Source: Bacteroidales bacterium (lineage in GTDB: Bacteria > Bacteroidota > Bacteroidia > Bacteroidales > UBA932). Taken from it: DNA of 24,495 nucleotides. Position 1 is the first letter of the stretch; the number at the start of each line of letters is the position of its first letter. Positions 15,483 through 23,439 of this stretch are shown piece after piece. The stretch lies in assembly GCA_017555445.1 (NCBI GenBank), contig JAFZGK010000107.1, forward strand, positions 1 through 24,495, in the 5' to 3' direction. A program made the translations under genes and the position numbers. The notes beneath the pieces are model-generated. The model was not told the DNA's origin. It saw nothing but the letters and a program-made list of their open reading frames with translations, and searched no databases.

Positions 15483-16487
15483 TCAGTTCAGTCTGAGACG
15501 CTGCCATTTGAGGTCCTGGTCAACTTTGCTGTCAAGATCGTATAGTCTTCTGCCACCATACTCTTCAAACTTCCTCCAGAAAAGACTACCATGTCCATGT
15601 GCGAAGGTATGCATCAGTTCATGTACACAAATGGATTCTACACTTTCCTGAGGTAATTGAATACATTCAAGAGAGAAGGTTATTTCTTTATTCCGGGTAT
15701 CAAAGGTAGCCCATGTCTTTGTCATCCTCGAGTTCACTCTGCAATTTCCATAAGGAACACCGATCCTTTCAGACACTTCCTTCAGCACGTGTGGCAGGAC
15801 AATTTCAGCTCTCTTCTTCAGAAGATCACGAACCTTGTTCATGATTGCTTCCTGAATGTAGAGATAATTCAGATCCGCATCTTTCGGAAACATTACTATG
15901 CAATTGTCGCCTTTAAGAACAGCTTGAAAATCATTCATATCAGACCTCTTCACATTCAACTTGAAAAAGTCAGTATTCAAGGTGTATCCATCATAGAACC
16001 TTGTCTTGCCATCACAGGTCCAGCTGCGATTACACTTCGAATCATTATCCACGGCAACGTTGAATCCATGGCAGAATGGCATAGAGTGACTTATCTTTAC
16101 AATGACTCCATCTTCATTATACCTGACAGACCAGGTCTTCACATTGCACCTCATGACCTTCACCCAACCTATGGAGTCGATAAATCTCCGCCGCTCGGAG
16201 ATTTCCGGGATCTCCTTCATCTGGGAAAGCTTCTCCTTCAACCATAGGATCTCCTCACAATCGGACCTATGCATAAATCCGAACTTCAGCAGGGCAACCT
16301 TGTAATTATCTTTGGCAAGAACAAGGTCCTTCTGCACACCAAGACCAAGTTCATGACATTTTCCAAGCATCAAGGTACAGGAAGCGTCATCTCCCATATT
16401 CACGCCTGCTTCAAAGCACTCCACGGCCCTCTCATACTCCTTCATCCGGAAATATTCGAGACCATCTTTATAACCATACAATGACAT
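15483..16487 (-). CDS. Sel1-repeat protein fused to a YgjP/SprT-type zinc metallopeptidase domain
   Basis: A 334-residue protein without a signal peptide, so probably cytoplasmic. Residues 5-75 form about two Sel1/TPR-like repeats (GLEYFRMKEYERAVECFEAG, MLGKCHELGLGVQKDLVLA). A middle segment (about 105-195) rich in Trp, Tyr and Cys is unassigned. The C-terminal part (about 215-320) matches the YgjP/DUF45 metallopeptidase pattern: AEIVLPHVLKEVSERIGV, NSRMTKTWATFDTRNKEI, then VESICVHELMHTFAHGHGSL with zinc motif HELMH (289-293) and a downstream His (297 or 299), followed by FWRKFEEYGG. The substrate is unknown. The Sel1 part may bind a partner. It abuts the YbjN-like gene tail to tail and is divergent from the NYN gene. 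Confidence 0.8.
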   Translation of the reverse strand: MSLYGYKDGLEYFRMKEYERAVECFEAGVNMGDDASCTLMLGKCHELGLGVQKDLVLAKDNYKVALLKFGFMHRSDCEEILWLKEKLSQMKEIPEISERRRFIDSIGWVKVMRCNVKTWSVRYNEDGVIVKISHSMPFCHGFNVAVDNDSKCNRSWTCDGKTRFYDGYTLNTDFFKLNVKRSDMNDFQAVLKGDNCIVMFPKDADLNYLYIQEAIMNKVRDLLKKRAEIVLPHVLKEVSERIGVPYGNCRVNSRMTKTWATFDTRNKEITFSLECIQLPQESVESICVHELMHTFAHGHGSLFWRKFEEYGGRRLYDLDSKVDQDLKWQRLRLN

Positions 16488-16523
16488 ACCTAAAGCCCAA
16501 GTTTGTTACAGATCACCATAGGA

Positions 16524-16531
16524 CAAATTTA
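16524..16531 (-). promoter_or_regulatory. Putative -7 box of the metallopeptidase gene
   Basis: The minus strand reads TAAATTTG (TAnnTTTG) 36 bases before the ATG at 16487. A TTG lies 16 bases upstream, slightly closer than usual. Confidence 0.3.
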
Positions 16532-16580
16532 GCAAATATATATTCAGCAACTACTCAGACAATCAAACTATCAATACAAT

Positions 16581-16611
16581 TTTGTCAATCGGAAAAAATG
16601 AAGTAATTTTA
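16581..16611 (+). promoter_or_regulatory. Putative promoter of the NYN gene
   Basis: TTTG at 16581-16584, a 19-base spacer, then TAATTTTA at 16604-16611. This fits the Bacteroidota -33/-7 consensus with one mismatch at the last base. The ATG follows 26 bases later. Confidence 0.5.
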
Positions 16612-16637
16612 CGTGCAACTCTTAATTATTTTCAACA

Positions 16638-17240
16638 ATGGCACATATGGAGAATCTTTCAATCGGCGTCTTTATCGACGGCGGATATTATGCAAAGATC
16701 AACGAAGGCTTTGGCGGAACAAGGGAAGTCAATCTCAAAGGGCTCCTGAACTTTATCTGCAAAAAGGTCGCTCAGGATAACGAGATTGAAAGGAACCATC
16801 TATATATCACAGAATGTCATTACTATAGAGGACGATACAGAGCATCTGATGCAAAGGCGAAGAACCTGCTCTTCGACGAGAGGAAATTCGAAGACATGCT
16901 TATCGAGAACGATGTCATCTTCCACTACAAGCATCTTCGCACAGACCCTCGAGGAGGGGTCATTGAGAAAGGAGTTGACACATGGTTTGCCCTGGACACT
17001 TATGAAATGACTCTTTTCAGGCAGTTCGATTTCGTCGTACTGATCAGTGGCGACGCAGATCATGAAATGCTCGCAAAGAAGCTCAAGGCACTCAAGACCC
17101 ATGTCATTCTTCTCACATGGGACCCGGCAAACACTGCCTCCACCTCTCGTTTCCTCAAGGAGGAGGTCTGCACTCATATTGACATGAACAGCATCATCGA
17201 ATCCGATGCTTCTCTGTTAAAGACCTTGACTATTTCTTAG
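16638..17240 (+). CDS. NYN (PIN-like) domain protein, putative RNase
   Basis: A 200-residue, mostly single-domain protein of the NYN family (LabA/DUF88-like). Acidic residues expected for the metal site are visible: Asp14 in VFIDGGYY, Asp114 and Asp120 in EKGVDTWFALD, and Asp139/Asp141 in LISGDADHEML. Then follows the typical KKLKALKTHVILLTWD strand. NYN domains share the PIN nuclease fold and are thought to act on RNA; no substrate can be named. The start may be ATG 16638 or 16647. It has its own likely promoter (16581-16611). Its last 11 bases overlap the likely original end of the convergent lipoprotein gene (17230). Confidence 0.85.
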   Translation: MAHMENLSIGVFIDGGYYAKINEGFGGTREVNLKGLLNFICKKVAQDNEIERNHLYITECHYYRGRYRASDAKAKNLLFDERKFEDMLIENDVIFHYKHLRTDPRGGVIEKGVDTWFALDTYEMTLFRQFDFVVLISGDADHEMLAKKLKALKTHVILLTWDPANTASTSRFLKEEVCTHIDMNSIIESDASLLKTLTIS

Positions 17241-17335
17241 TAATTTTGAAACCATTATTCTCATCGAAAGCACCAGTGTACATATCCTTCCTATATTCAG
17301 ATTCAGTGCACCACCTTAATCCAACACCCATGGAA
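17230..17335 (-). pseudogene. Out-of-frame C-terminal continuation of the orphan lipoprotein gene
   Basis: Past the in-frame stop of the lipoprotein gene at 17316, the minus strand stays open in another frame that joins upstream of that stop. From about 17328 it reads MGVGLRWCTESEYRKD, then MYTGAFDENNGFKITKK, and stops at 17230-17232. The composition is protein-like, and one added base near ATCATTCC|ATGGG would fuse it to SSATIIP of the lipoprotein. This suggests a frameshift mutation or sequence error near the C-terminus, with the original protein about 17 residues longer than the visible one. Confidence 0.55.
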
Positions 17336-18194
17336 TGATGGTAGCGCTTGACATATAGAAGAATCCGGCATCATCTGAAGTCGTTCCGTCAGTGATGTCA
17401 ACGACACGGAAACTGTTTTTGTAGTAGACATCCATCTCATCGAAAGAGGCACGTGTCGCAACAGACAGCTTACTGAGGTTCAAATATTCCATCATTAAGG
17501 AATTATTTCCATAAATTCCACCTGAATAACCCTGGACAAGGTACTTTTTGAATATCTCATCCCCGTCAGGATCAGGGAGTCCGTTCTCGTCAGCAGGATA
17601 TGTGATCTCAAAAGAAAGGAGTCCGTTATACTCGACAAACCTGTAGGTTCCGTCAGCTATGTGTTTATAATCAAAAGTAGTGACATCACCCTTGCATATC
17701 CTCAACACATTATCAACGCCTCCATATCTGAAAGCAAAGAAAGACCCTTCTTCAAATTGACTTTCACCGCTATCTATCGCAAGAGCATGATATGATTCAC
17801 AGACCTTTACATCTATCACTTCAGTTTCACCTGTATCTTCCTCCGTCACTCTGACAGAAGTCTGTCCCAATCTTTCAGGAAGAAGGGTTACATTGGCCGT
17901 CTCAATATCCGGATAGTCAAACGGAACATTCTTTACAAAGCCCTTGTCATAGGAATATCCTAATATTTCCGGATCTGAAATCTCGACGGAATGATGCTTT
18001 CCATGACCTCCATAAAGGGAGAGCAGATACGGATTTCCACCTTCTACAGGAATAGCCATGACTGGAGAATCTGACTGTATGAAGCCGTAGTGAACATTAT
18101 AGACACGGAACTTCTGACCGTCATAGTAAGGATGATACTCACATCCGCTCAGTATGATGACTGCCGTCAAAGCGGCATATATGATCTTCTTCAT
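17316..18194 (-). CDS. Lipoprotein of unknown function in a TonB receptor operon, probably frameshifted
   Basis: This protein has 292 residues. The signal peptide ends in lipobox LSGC (Cys18), so it is lipidated. I recognise no named family. Residues about 40-135 look like an immunoglobulin-like beta domain (PVMAIPVEGGNPYLLSLYGG, ANVTLLPERLGQTSVRVTEE, EVIDVKVCES). The second half is also beta-rich (TYRFVEYNGLLSFEITYP) and ends in FFYMSSATIIPWVLD. The reading frame appears broken near the end (see 17230-17335). Its ATG overlaps the DUF4249 stop by one base (TAATG), so it is the third, translationally coupled gene of the TonB receptor operon. It is presumably an outer-membrane-anchored accessory of that uptake system; this is inference from context. 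Confidence 0.7.
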   Translation of the reverse strand: MKKIIYAALTAVIILSGCEYHPYYDGQKFRVYNVHYGFIQSDSPVMAIPVEGGNPYLLSLYGGHGKHHSVEISDPEILGYSYDKGFVKNVPFDYPDIETANVTLLPERLGQTSVRVTEEDTGETEVIDVKVCESYHALAIDSGESQFEEGSFFAFRYGGVDNVLRICKGDVTTFDYKHIADGTYRFVEYNGLLSFEITYPADENGLPDPDGDEIFKKYLVQGYSGGIYGNNSLMMEYLNLSKLSVATRASFDEMDVYYKNSFRVVDITDGTTSDDAGFFYMSSATIIPWVLD

Positions 18195-19237
18195 TATCGT
18201 CTGTTGTTTTCAATGAATTCACGGGTAATATAATCTGTATCCACAAATGTCACTCCTGCAAAGACTCCATAGCCGTTCTTTATGTTCGAATAACAGTAAT
18301 TTGACGGAGCTATTCCGGCAAACATAGAAGCATTATCCACTATAAGTTCCTGAGCGACAGTATATTTATAGAATTCATCACTCAAGGTATACAGTCGCAA
18401 TTTATGAGAAGTAGTTACAGTATATGAGGATATATCTTCCCTGTCCACGCTTAATTCAGTCTCTAATGGAAAGAATGATTCGTACGAGTCCGTCCCTCTA
18501 TCAGACCATGTGGTCACAACCATGGAAATTGTCTTGTCCATACCGTTGAAGACCTCATCACTCCAGACAGCCATTTCCTTCCTCGGAACATCTGTCATCC
18601 ACTCTACTATATCGATTATTCTTCCTTCAAAGGTATCTGGAGCCATGTCATAATAGTATGAGAGCTGCTGTCCTGCATAAGAAGACTGAACCACATACGA
18701 ACTGTCTCCTATCTCAGTCTTCGTATCACGCCATACCTGCAATCCATATGCGAGATCGGTTTCATCATCATCATCAAAGGAAACATAGATGACATCAAAC
18801 TCGCGGTCACCTATCACCTCATGTCTGTAATCGATCTTTCTTTGCGGGAAGAATTCCGGGATGGATGTTTCCGCATATATGGTCTTGAAACCTTCCGACG
18901 ACACCTCCACACTCATCTTATCACCAGGAACAGGCTTATAATCTGCGAGATAGCAACCATCGAAGTACTTTTCACTGATCGAATGGCCTGTATTCAAGGC
19001 TACAGGCACCTCCTTGCCGTTTACCTTGAAAACTATCTCAGGCTTGAATTCAGGTCGTGAGGCTTCATTTGAATAGGAGTAGGCGGGATCGATCTTGAAA
19101 ACCACCATATCCGTCGCACCCGGAAATGATTCGAGGTATATCACCGGCTCATCATCAAAATCCAGGTCGAAGGCGTAGAAACACGAAACCGCAGACATCG
19201 AAACCAGTATAAGCAATATGTATCTGAATATCTTCAT
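18194..19237 (-). CDS. DUF4249-family outer-membrane lipoprotein
   Basis: This protein has 347 residues. The signal peptide leads to lipobox AVSC (Cys19). The body matches the DUF4249 layout: DDEPVIYLESFPGATD after the lipid Cys, VFKVNGKEVPV, YKPVPGDKMSVEVSSEGFKT, ETSIPEFF, and a C-terminal NIKNGYGVFAGVTFVDT before ITREFIE. DUF4249 proteins are found almost only in Bacteroidota, next to TonB-dependent receptors, and are thought to be their surface partners; the ligand is unknown. It starts 4 bases after the receptor stop and overlaps the next lipoprotein by one base. Confidence 0.85.
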   Translation of the reverse strand: MKIFRYILLILVSMSAVSCFYAFDLDFDDEPVIYLESFPGATDMVVFKIDPAYSYSNEASRPEFKPEIVFKVNGKEVPVALNTGHSISEKYFDGCYLADYKPVPGDKMSVEVSSEGFKTIYAETSIPEFFPQRKIDYRHEVIGDREFDVIYVSFDDDDETDLAYGLQVWRDTKTEIGDSSYVVQSSYAGQQLSYYYDMAPDTFEGRIIDIVEWMTDVPRKEMAVWSDEVFNGMDKTISMVVTTWSDRGTDSYESFFPLETELSVDREDISSYTVTTSHKLRLYTLSDEFYKYTVAQELIVDNASMFAGIAPSNYCYSNIKNGYGVFAGVTFVDTDYITREFIENNRR

Positions 19238-19241
19238 TTCA

Positions 19242-21674
19242 TTAGAATTTAAGTGTGTAACTGAATGTCGGGATAATAGGAATTATACCCAGAGCATTTC
19301 CATAAAAAGAGACTTCTTCCCTGTCAACCCAATCAACCGAAACATCTGCTGAGATAGGATTAGTTCTGCAATACGCGTTGTAGACACTCAGATTCCAGAT
19401 GCTTGTATTGCCTCTCTTTGTGTTCTTGACAAAGTTGAATCCAAGGTCCAGCCTGTGATAATCAGGCAGTTTTACATTATTAGGTTCTGAAAATATCTGC
19501 ATATAGCCGTTCTGATGAGTCGCCATTGTCACCCTGTTTCCAGAATGATAATTCCATGCACCATAGAGTTCGAATCGCTTTCCGAACTTATGTCTTGCCA
19601 TGATGGTCAGCTTGTGACGATTATCATTCCTGTCCCTGTACCAGTCGGGGTAGAAGTCATCGAACTTTCTTTGTGACCATGAAAGCGTATAATACACATT
19701 GGCCTCGGTCTTTCCATTATTGTAACCGAAATCTATCTCAGCTCCCCATGAACGTCCATTTCCTGATCTGTAACAATCCTCCCATCCTGTAATAGGAGGG
19801 AACAATGCATACGAACCGGCATATTCAAGAAGATTGTACATATGTTTATACCAGCCCTCGACATTCAGATGCATGTTATGATCAAGATTGGTATACACTC
19901 CACCTGCTGCTTCTCGTGAACGTGACGGTCTTATCTTGGATGTGGACGGCAGCCATGAATTTGTAGGCAGGTCCAGATAGATAGAGGAGACGAGATGGGA
20001 AGGCTGACTCATTTCAGTATATGATGCCTTGAATGAAATATTTTCATCAAGAGAGTATTTCAATGCTATTCTCGGCTCTACTGAATGCCATGTCATGCCA
20101 GCCGAGCGATATAGAGAATAACGCAACCCGGCATTGACAGAAAAAGACTCCGTGAATGCAATCTCGTCTTCAATATACACTGCAGCCTCTGCCGTATGAT
20201 ATCGTAGAGAATCAGCATACGCTATACCTGTGTATTTCACACCATCCGCCTCAACTTCAGACTTGGACGTTGCATCAGGACCGTAGATATGATATTGTGC
20301 TGTCATTCCATACCTGAGCTTCTGCTTTGGAGTGACTGCATGGAACCAGTCTGACTTGAAGCCCATATTATGGACATTGGAATTGTTATACAGCCCGTTC
20401 TTGATATCAGAATTCTTATAGGAATTATCCTTGTTGATCTCTCTCGTATAGAAGGTAAAGTTGGAAAGAGATCCGCTGTAATACAGAAGGTTACGCATGG
20501 ACATACGCTCATTGATATCATAGCTCCAGTTCAATGAACCCAAAACATTTCCCCAGGAAAGAGATATATTGGTCATGTTCCTTTCATCACGTTTCTGCAT
20601 ATCAACCCCTACACGATCCTTCCAGGTCCTGTCCTGCATATATTTGACCACGTCCCTTCCTGTGTAAAAATTGGCAGTGAGCCTGTTGGTTTCACTGAAC
20701 TTATGAGTTATCCTTGCATTGAGGTCAGTAAACGCATAACGGACATTCTGCTTGAAGTGATCCTGCTTGTTGATCTTGTTGACAACAGCGAGAACAGGTA
20801 TGGTGACAGTCTCTGTCCAGGTCCTTCTCAGACCAACATTGAAAGATGTCTTATCCTTCCAGAGCGGACCTTCAAGCTGAAAACGTCCGTCGATAAGACC
20901 GATGGCAAAAGTTCCGTGATAGTCCTTGAAGTCTCCATCTTTAGTGGTCACATCTACAATTGATGACATCTTTGATCCATAACGGGCAGGGAAACCGCTC
21001 TTATAGAAATCCATGCTGGAGATGACATCAGTGTTGAATGAAGAGAACAGGCCAAGGAGATGACTGACGGAATAGATGGGTACGCCATCAAGAAGAAAAA
21101 GATTGTCGCTTCCGTCACCTCCGTGGACATAGAAACCTGAAAGGAGTTCTGTACCGGAAGACACTCCCGGCATCATCTGAAGAGTCTTGATCACGTCAGG
21201 AGTACTAAAAAAAGCGAATCCGGAGTTCAGATCCTTGTTGTCAATTCTTTTGAGACCGGTCTGAGTGCTGTTTCGTCGAGGATCGACCATTGCGGTAACG
21301 ACTGACTCATTGATTGTGTCGAACTGTTCTTCAATGAATATCGTGTAGTCCCGGGGTTTCTTCTTCGAGTCAGCCCTTGTAAGGACTATGTATTTCTTCA
21401 TCACTTCATACTTGATGCCTGACTCCTTGAACAGGGACTTAAGACATTCGTTCAAAGCCTCCTCTGACACAGACTTGCGGGAGCGTATGATCTCTGACAT
21501 GGGCTTGCCAGCATAAAGAACGGTCAGTTCAAGAGACGAGTCATAAATGAAGTTCATCCCGAAGTGCTCGTGGATTACCTCCATTTCTGTCTTTAGAGTC
21601 CTGGTCTGCTGCTGCGCTTGGGCATTGAAAGTCAGAGTCAGAAGAACAGTAAATAAAAATAGTACGTGTTTCAT
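19242..21674 (-). CDS. TonB-dependent outer-membrane receptor with N-terminal STN domain
   Basis: This protein has 810 residues. The signal peptide is probably cleaved at AQA|QQQ (residue 20). An STN (secretin/TonB short N-terminal) domain spans about 30-100, then a linker with TIFIEEQFDTINESVVTA, a plug near 125-245 (SGFYVHGGDGSDNLFLLDGV, FYKSGFPARYGSKMSSIVDV), and a beta barrel ending in FSYTLKF with the terminal Phe needed for outer-membrane assembly. No CarboxypepD-like domain separates STN from plug, unlike many family members. I chose the ATG at 21674; the frame extends only to a TTG at 21686. STN domains often signal to a FecR anti-sigma factor, but none is adjacent. It heads an operon with DUF4249 and an orphan lipoprotein. 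The transported ligand is unknown. Confidence 0.92.
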   Translation of the reverse strand: MKHVLFLFTVLLTLTFNAQAQQQTRTLKTEMEVIHEHFGMNFIYDSSLELTVLYAGKPMSEIIRSRKSVSEEALNECLKSLFKESGIKYEVMKKYIVLTRADSKKKPRDYTIFIEEQFDTINESVVTAMVDPRRNSTQTGLKRIDNKDLNSGFAFFSTPDVIKTLQMMPGVSSGTELLSGFYVHGGDGSDNLFLLDGVPIYSVSHLLGLFSSFNTDVISSMDFYKSGFPARYGSKMSSIVDVTTKDGDFKDYHGTFAIGLIDGRFQLEGPLWKDKTSFNVGLRRTWTETVTIPVLAVVNKINKQDHFKQNVRYAFTDLNARITHKFSETNRLTANFYTGRDVVKYMQDRTWKDRVGVDMQKRDERNMTNISLSWGNVLGSLNWSYDINERMSMRNLLYYSGSLSNFTFYTREINKDNSYKNSDIKNGLYNNSNVHNMGFKSDWFHAVTPKQKLRYGMTAQYHIYGPDATSKSEVEADGVKYTGIAYADSLRYHTAEAAVYIEDEIAFTESFSVNAGLRYSLYRSAGMTWHSVEPRIALKYSLDENISFKASYTEMSQPSHLVSSIYLDLPTNSWLPSTSKIRPSRSREAAGGVYTNLDHNMHLNVEGWYKHMYNLLEYAGSYALFPPITGWEDCYRSGNGRSWGAEIDFGYNNGKTEANVYYTLSWSQRKFDDFYPDWYRDRNDNRHKLTIMARHKFGKRFELYGAWNYHSGNRVTMATHQNGYMQIFSEPNNVKLPDYHRLDLGFNFVKNTKRGNTSIWNLSVYNAYCRTNPISADVSVDWVDREEVSFYGNALGIIPIIPTFSYTLKF

Positions 21675-21683
21675 TGTCAAGTT

Positions 21684-21715
21684 CAAAATTACTTTTGTCC
21701 GCTTATAAGACGAAA
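21684..21715 (-). promoter_or_regulatory. Putative promoter of the TonB receptor operon
   Basis: On the minus strand a TTTCG (plus 21711-21715, one mismatch to the -33 TTTG) is followed after 19 bases by TAATTTTG (plus 21684-21691), an exact -7 box. The ATG at 21674 is 9 bases further, so the leader is very short and the TTG at 21686 would lie upstream of transcription. Confidence 0.5.
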
Positions 21716-21752
21716 GTTTTCCGAAAAGTACTATTTCTTTTTGTAAAAAATG

Positions 21753-21787
21753 AAAAAAAACCTCCGAATCGTTGAAAATCCGGAGGT
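21753..21787 (-). terminator. Rho-independent terminator after the DUF4301 gene
   Basis: ACCTCCG (21760-21766) pairs with CGGAGGT (21781-21787); read on the minus strand the stem is followed by eight T. It lies 20 bases past the DUF4301 stop and upstream of the TonB receptor promoter, so it separates the two minus-strand units. Confidence 0.8.
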
Positions 21788-21807
21788 CTGCATATGAAAA
21801 ATCGTGT

Positions 21808-23388
21808 TTAGTTCTGGTGAGCTGGTCTGAGGAGATCGAGAACCACCTTCACAGGATTGAATGTCGCGAGCGGAACCTCAACGAAGAGAGTATTCCAGTT
21901 GCTCATCGCACCGTTCCAGAGACCAGGAAGTTCGAGAGCCTTGAGCTCGCGGCCCTGATAGCTCTTTGAGCTGATGAATCCTGCATCCTCGTCAACATAT
22001 TTGAGGAGGTCGAAGCTCTCTCCATTATAGTCGTGGAGACAGCATACGATATCTACCGGATTGAAGTGGGTAGCACTTGCAAGAGCGTTGCGGGCATGGT
22101 CGTCAGACATATTGATCTGTACGCTCTCAAGCACCTGGAGAGATGTAGATCCGTCCTTTTCAGCAATGATGAAAGGACCGCCGCCTGGCTCGCCCTGATT
22201 CTTCACCATACCTGCGACACGGATAGGACGGTTGAGTTTCTCTCTCAACATTTCAACTCTCTGCTTTGGAGTATCCGCTACCGGAAGTTCTATGCAGAGC
22301 ACGTCTTTGAGGTAGGTCTCGATGTCGTTGCAGAGCTGTTCTGCCTCAGGTGTCGCACAAAGATCTTCGTAGAGTGGGTCATAACCAGGAACACCTACTG
22401 TCTTGTTTTCAGAGCCCTTGATAGGAGTACAAACTATGTCAAGCTCACGGAGATATGCATGAAGAGTATCACGAAGCTCGAGAGCCTTTCCAAGAAGCAC
22501 CTTCTTCCATGTAGCTGTCTCAGGGAGAAGTCTCTCGTTAGCGACATTGTCAATATTCTTGATGGAAACCACCTCATCTTCAATCTTGTTGAGGTTGTGG
22601 ATGAGGGCGCCATGACCTGCAGGACGGAAAAGAAGAGAATCAGTCTCTGTTCTGAACGGCTTGTTCTCCACGTCTACAGCAATTGTATCTGTAGCCTTGT
22701 CCTGGAATGTGAAATTGATATTGTATGTAACGCCGTACTTAGCCTCATATGCTGCCTTCACTTCTGCATATGCCTCTTCAAAAAGATGCTGATGCTCTGG
22801 AGATATTGTCACTACAAGATTCGCTGTACCATCCTCGTTTCTCATATAGTTCTGAGCCTCGACAAGATGCTCTGCGAATGCGGTACGGATCTCGCCATCA
22901 GTGTACTTGTGGAATTTGAGCACACCCTTAGGCTTTGCACCATAACCAAGTCCCTCGTCAGTGAGAGTCCTGGCAAGAACATCCTTACGGTATTCAGGGC
23001 ACTTGCTGGTCTTGTCACCGAAAAGTTCAGGTGTGTAGAAAGCGAATTCTGCGATGTGATCCACGAACTTCGCTGCAGGAGCGTCATCTGAAAGTTCCTT
23101 GCCATCCTTCAGGGCATCAAGACCGCTGAAAAGATCCTTGAACATACGTGAAGCTGCACCGGAAGCCGGAACGAACTTGCACTTGCCGTTGATCTTTGCT
23201 CCCTCATAATACTTGACGGCAGCCTCTACAGCAGCCTCATCAAGCACCTGGATGCCTTTTTCAGGAGTTGCAGGAGCAACAATCTTCATCCATGGAAAAC
23301 CTTTCTTGAAGCGCTCCACCTGTTCTTCAACAGTCTGCACCGATGAGCCTCTCTGCTCGATCTGCGCAACATCTTCTTTCCTAAACAT
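21808..23388 (-). CDS. DUF4301-family protein
   Basis: A 526-residue soluble protein without signal peptide or membrane segments, of the length usual for DUF4301, a family largely of Bacteroidota. Conserved-looking stretches are KFVPASGAASRMFKDL (71-86), KPKGVLKFHKY, TISPEHQHLFEEAY, LLFRPAGHGALIHNLN, GEPGGGPFIIAEKDGS, ATHFNPVDIVCCLHDYNGE and LPGLWNGAMSNWNTLFVEVP. The Gly/Ser-Arg-Met loop and the PxGHG motif recall nucleotidyltransferases that make nucleotide sugars; this is a weak resemblance and no reaction is claimed. It starts 51 bases after the pdxB stop on the same strand and is likely co-transcribed with it. A terminator follows at 21753-21787. Confidence 0.85.
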   Translation of the reverse strand: MFRKEDVAQIEQRGSSVQTVEEQVERFKKGFPWMKIVAPATPEKGIQVLDEAAVEAAVKYYEGAKINGKCKFVPASGAASRMFKDLFSGLDALKDGKELSDDAPAAKFVDHIAEFAFYTPELFGDKTSKCPEYRKDVLARTLTDEGLGYGAKPKGVLKFHKYTDGEIRTAFAEHLVEAQNYMRNEDGTANLVVTISPEHQHLFEEAYAEVKAAYEAKYGVTYNINFTFQDKATDTIAVDVENKPFRTETDSLLFRPAGHGALIHNLNKIEDEVVSIKNIDNVANERLLPETATWKKVLLGKALELRDTLHAYLRELDIVCTPIKGSENKTVGVPGYDPLYEDLCATPEAEQLCNDIETYLKDVLCIELPVADTPKQRVEMLREKLNRPIRVAGMVKNQGEPGGGPFIIAEKDGSTSLQVLESVQINMSDDHARNALASATHFNPVDIVCCLHDYNGESFDLLKYVDEDAGFISSKSYQGRELKALELPGLWNGAMSNWNTLFVEVPLATFNPVKVVLDLLRPAHQN

Positions 23389-23439
23389 ATCTTTGTCTGT
23401 TATTATTAATTATATATGGTATTACAATTTTCACGCTAA

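Noticed and set aside
15657..16247. Plus-strand open frame (196 codons) opposite the metallopeptidase gene
   Set aside because: No recognisable domain, and the minus-strand frame carries Sel1-like and HELMH motifs over the same bases.
17316..17345. Programmed ribosomal frameshift in the orphan lipoprotein
   Set aside because: No slippery heptamer or following hairpin is visible at the junction; a simple indel is more economical.
22033..23091. Long plus-strand open frame (352 codons) opposite the DUF4301 gene
   Set aside because: Its protein is Cys- and Leu-rich with no domain pattern, and it lies wholly antisense to a gene with clear family motifs.
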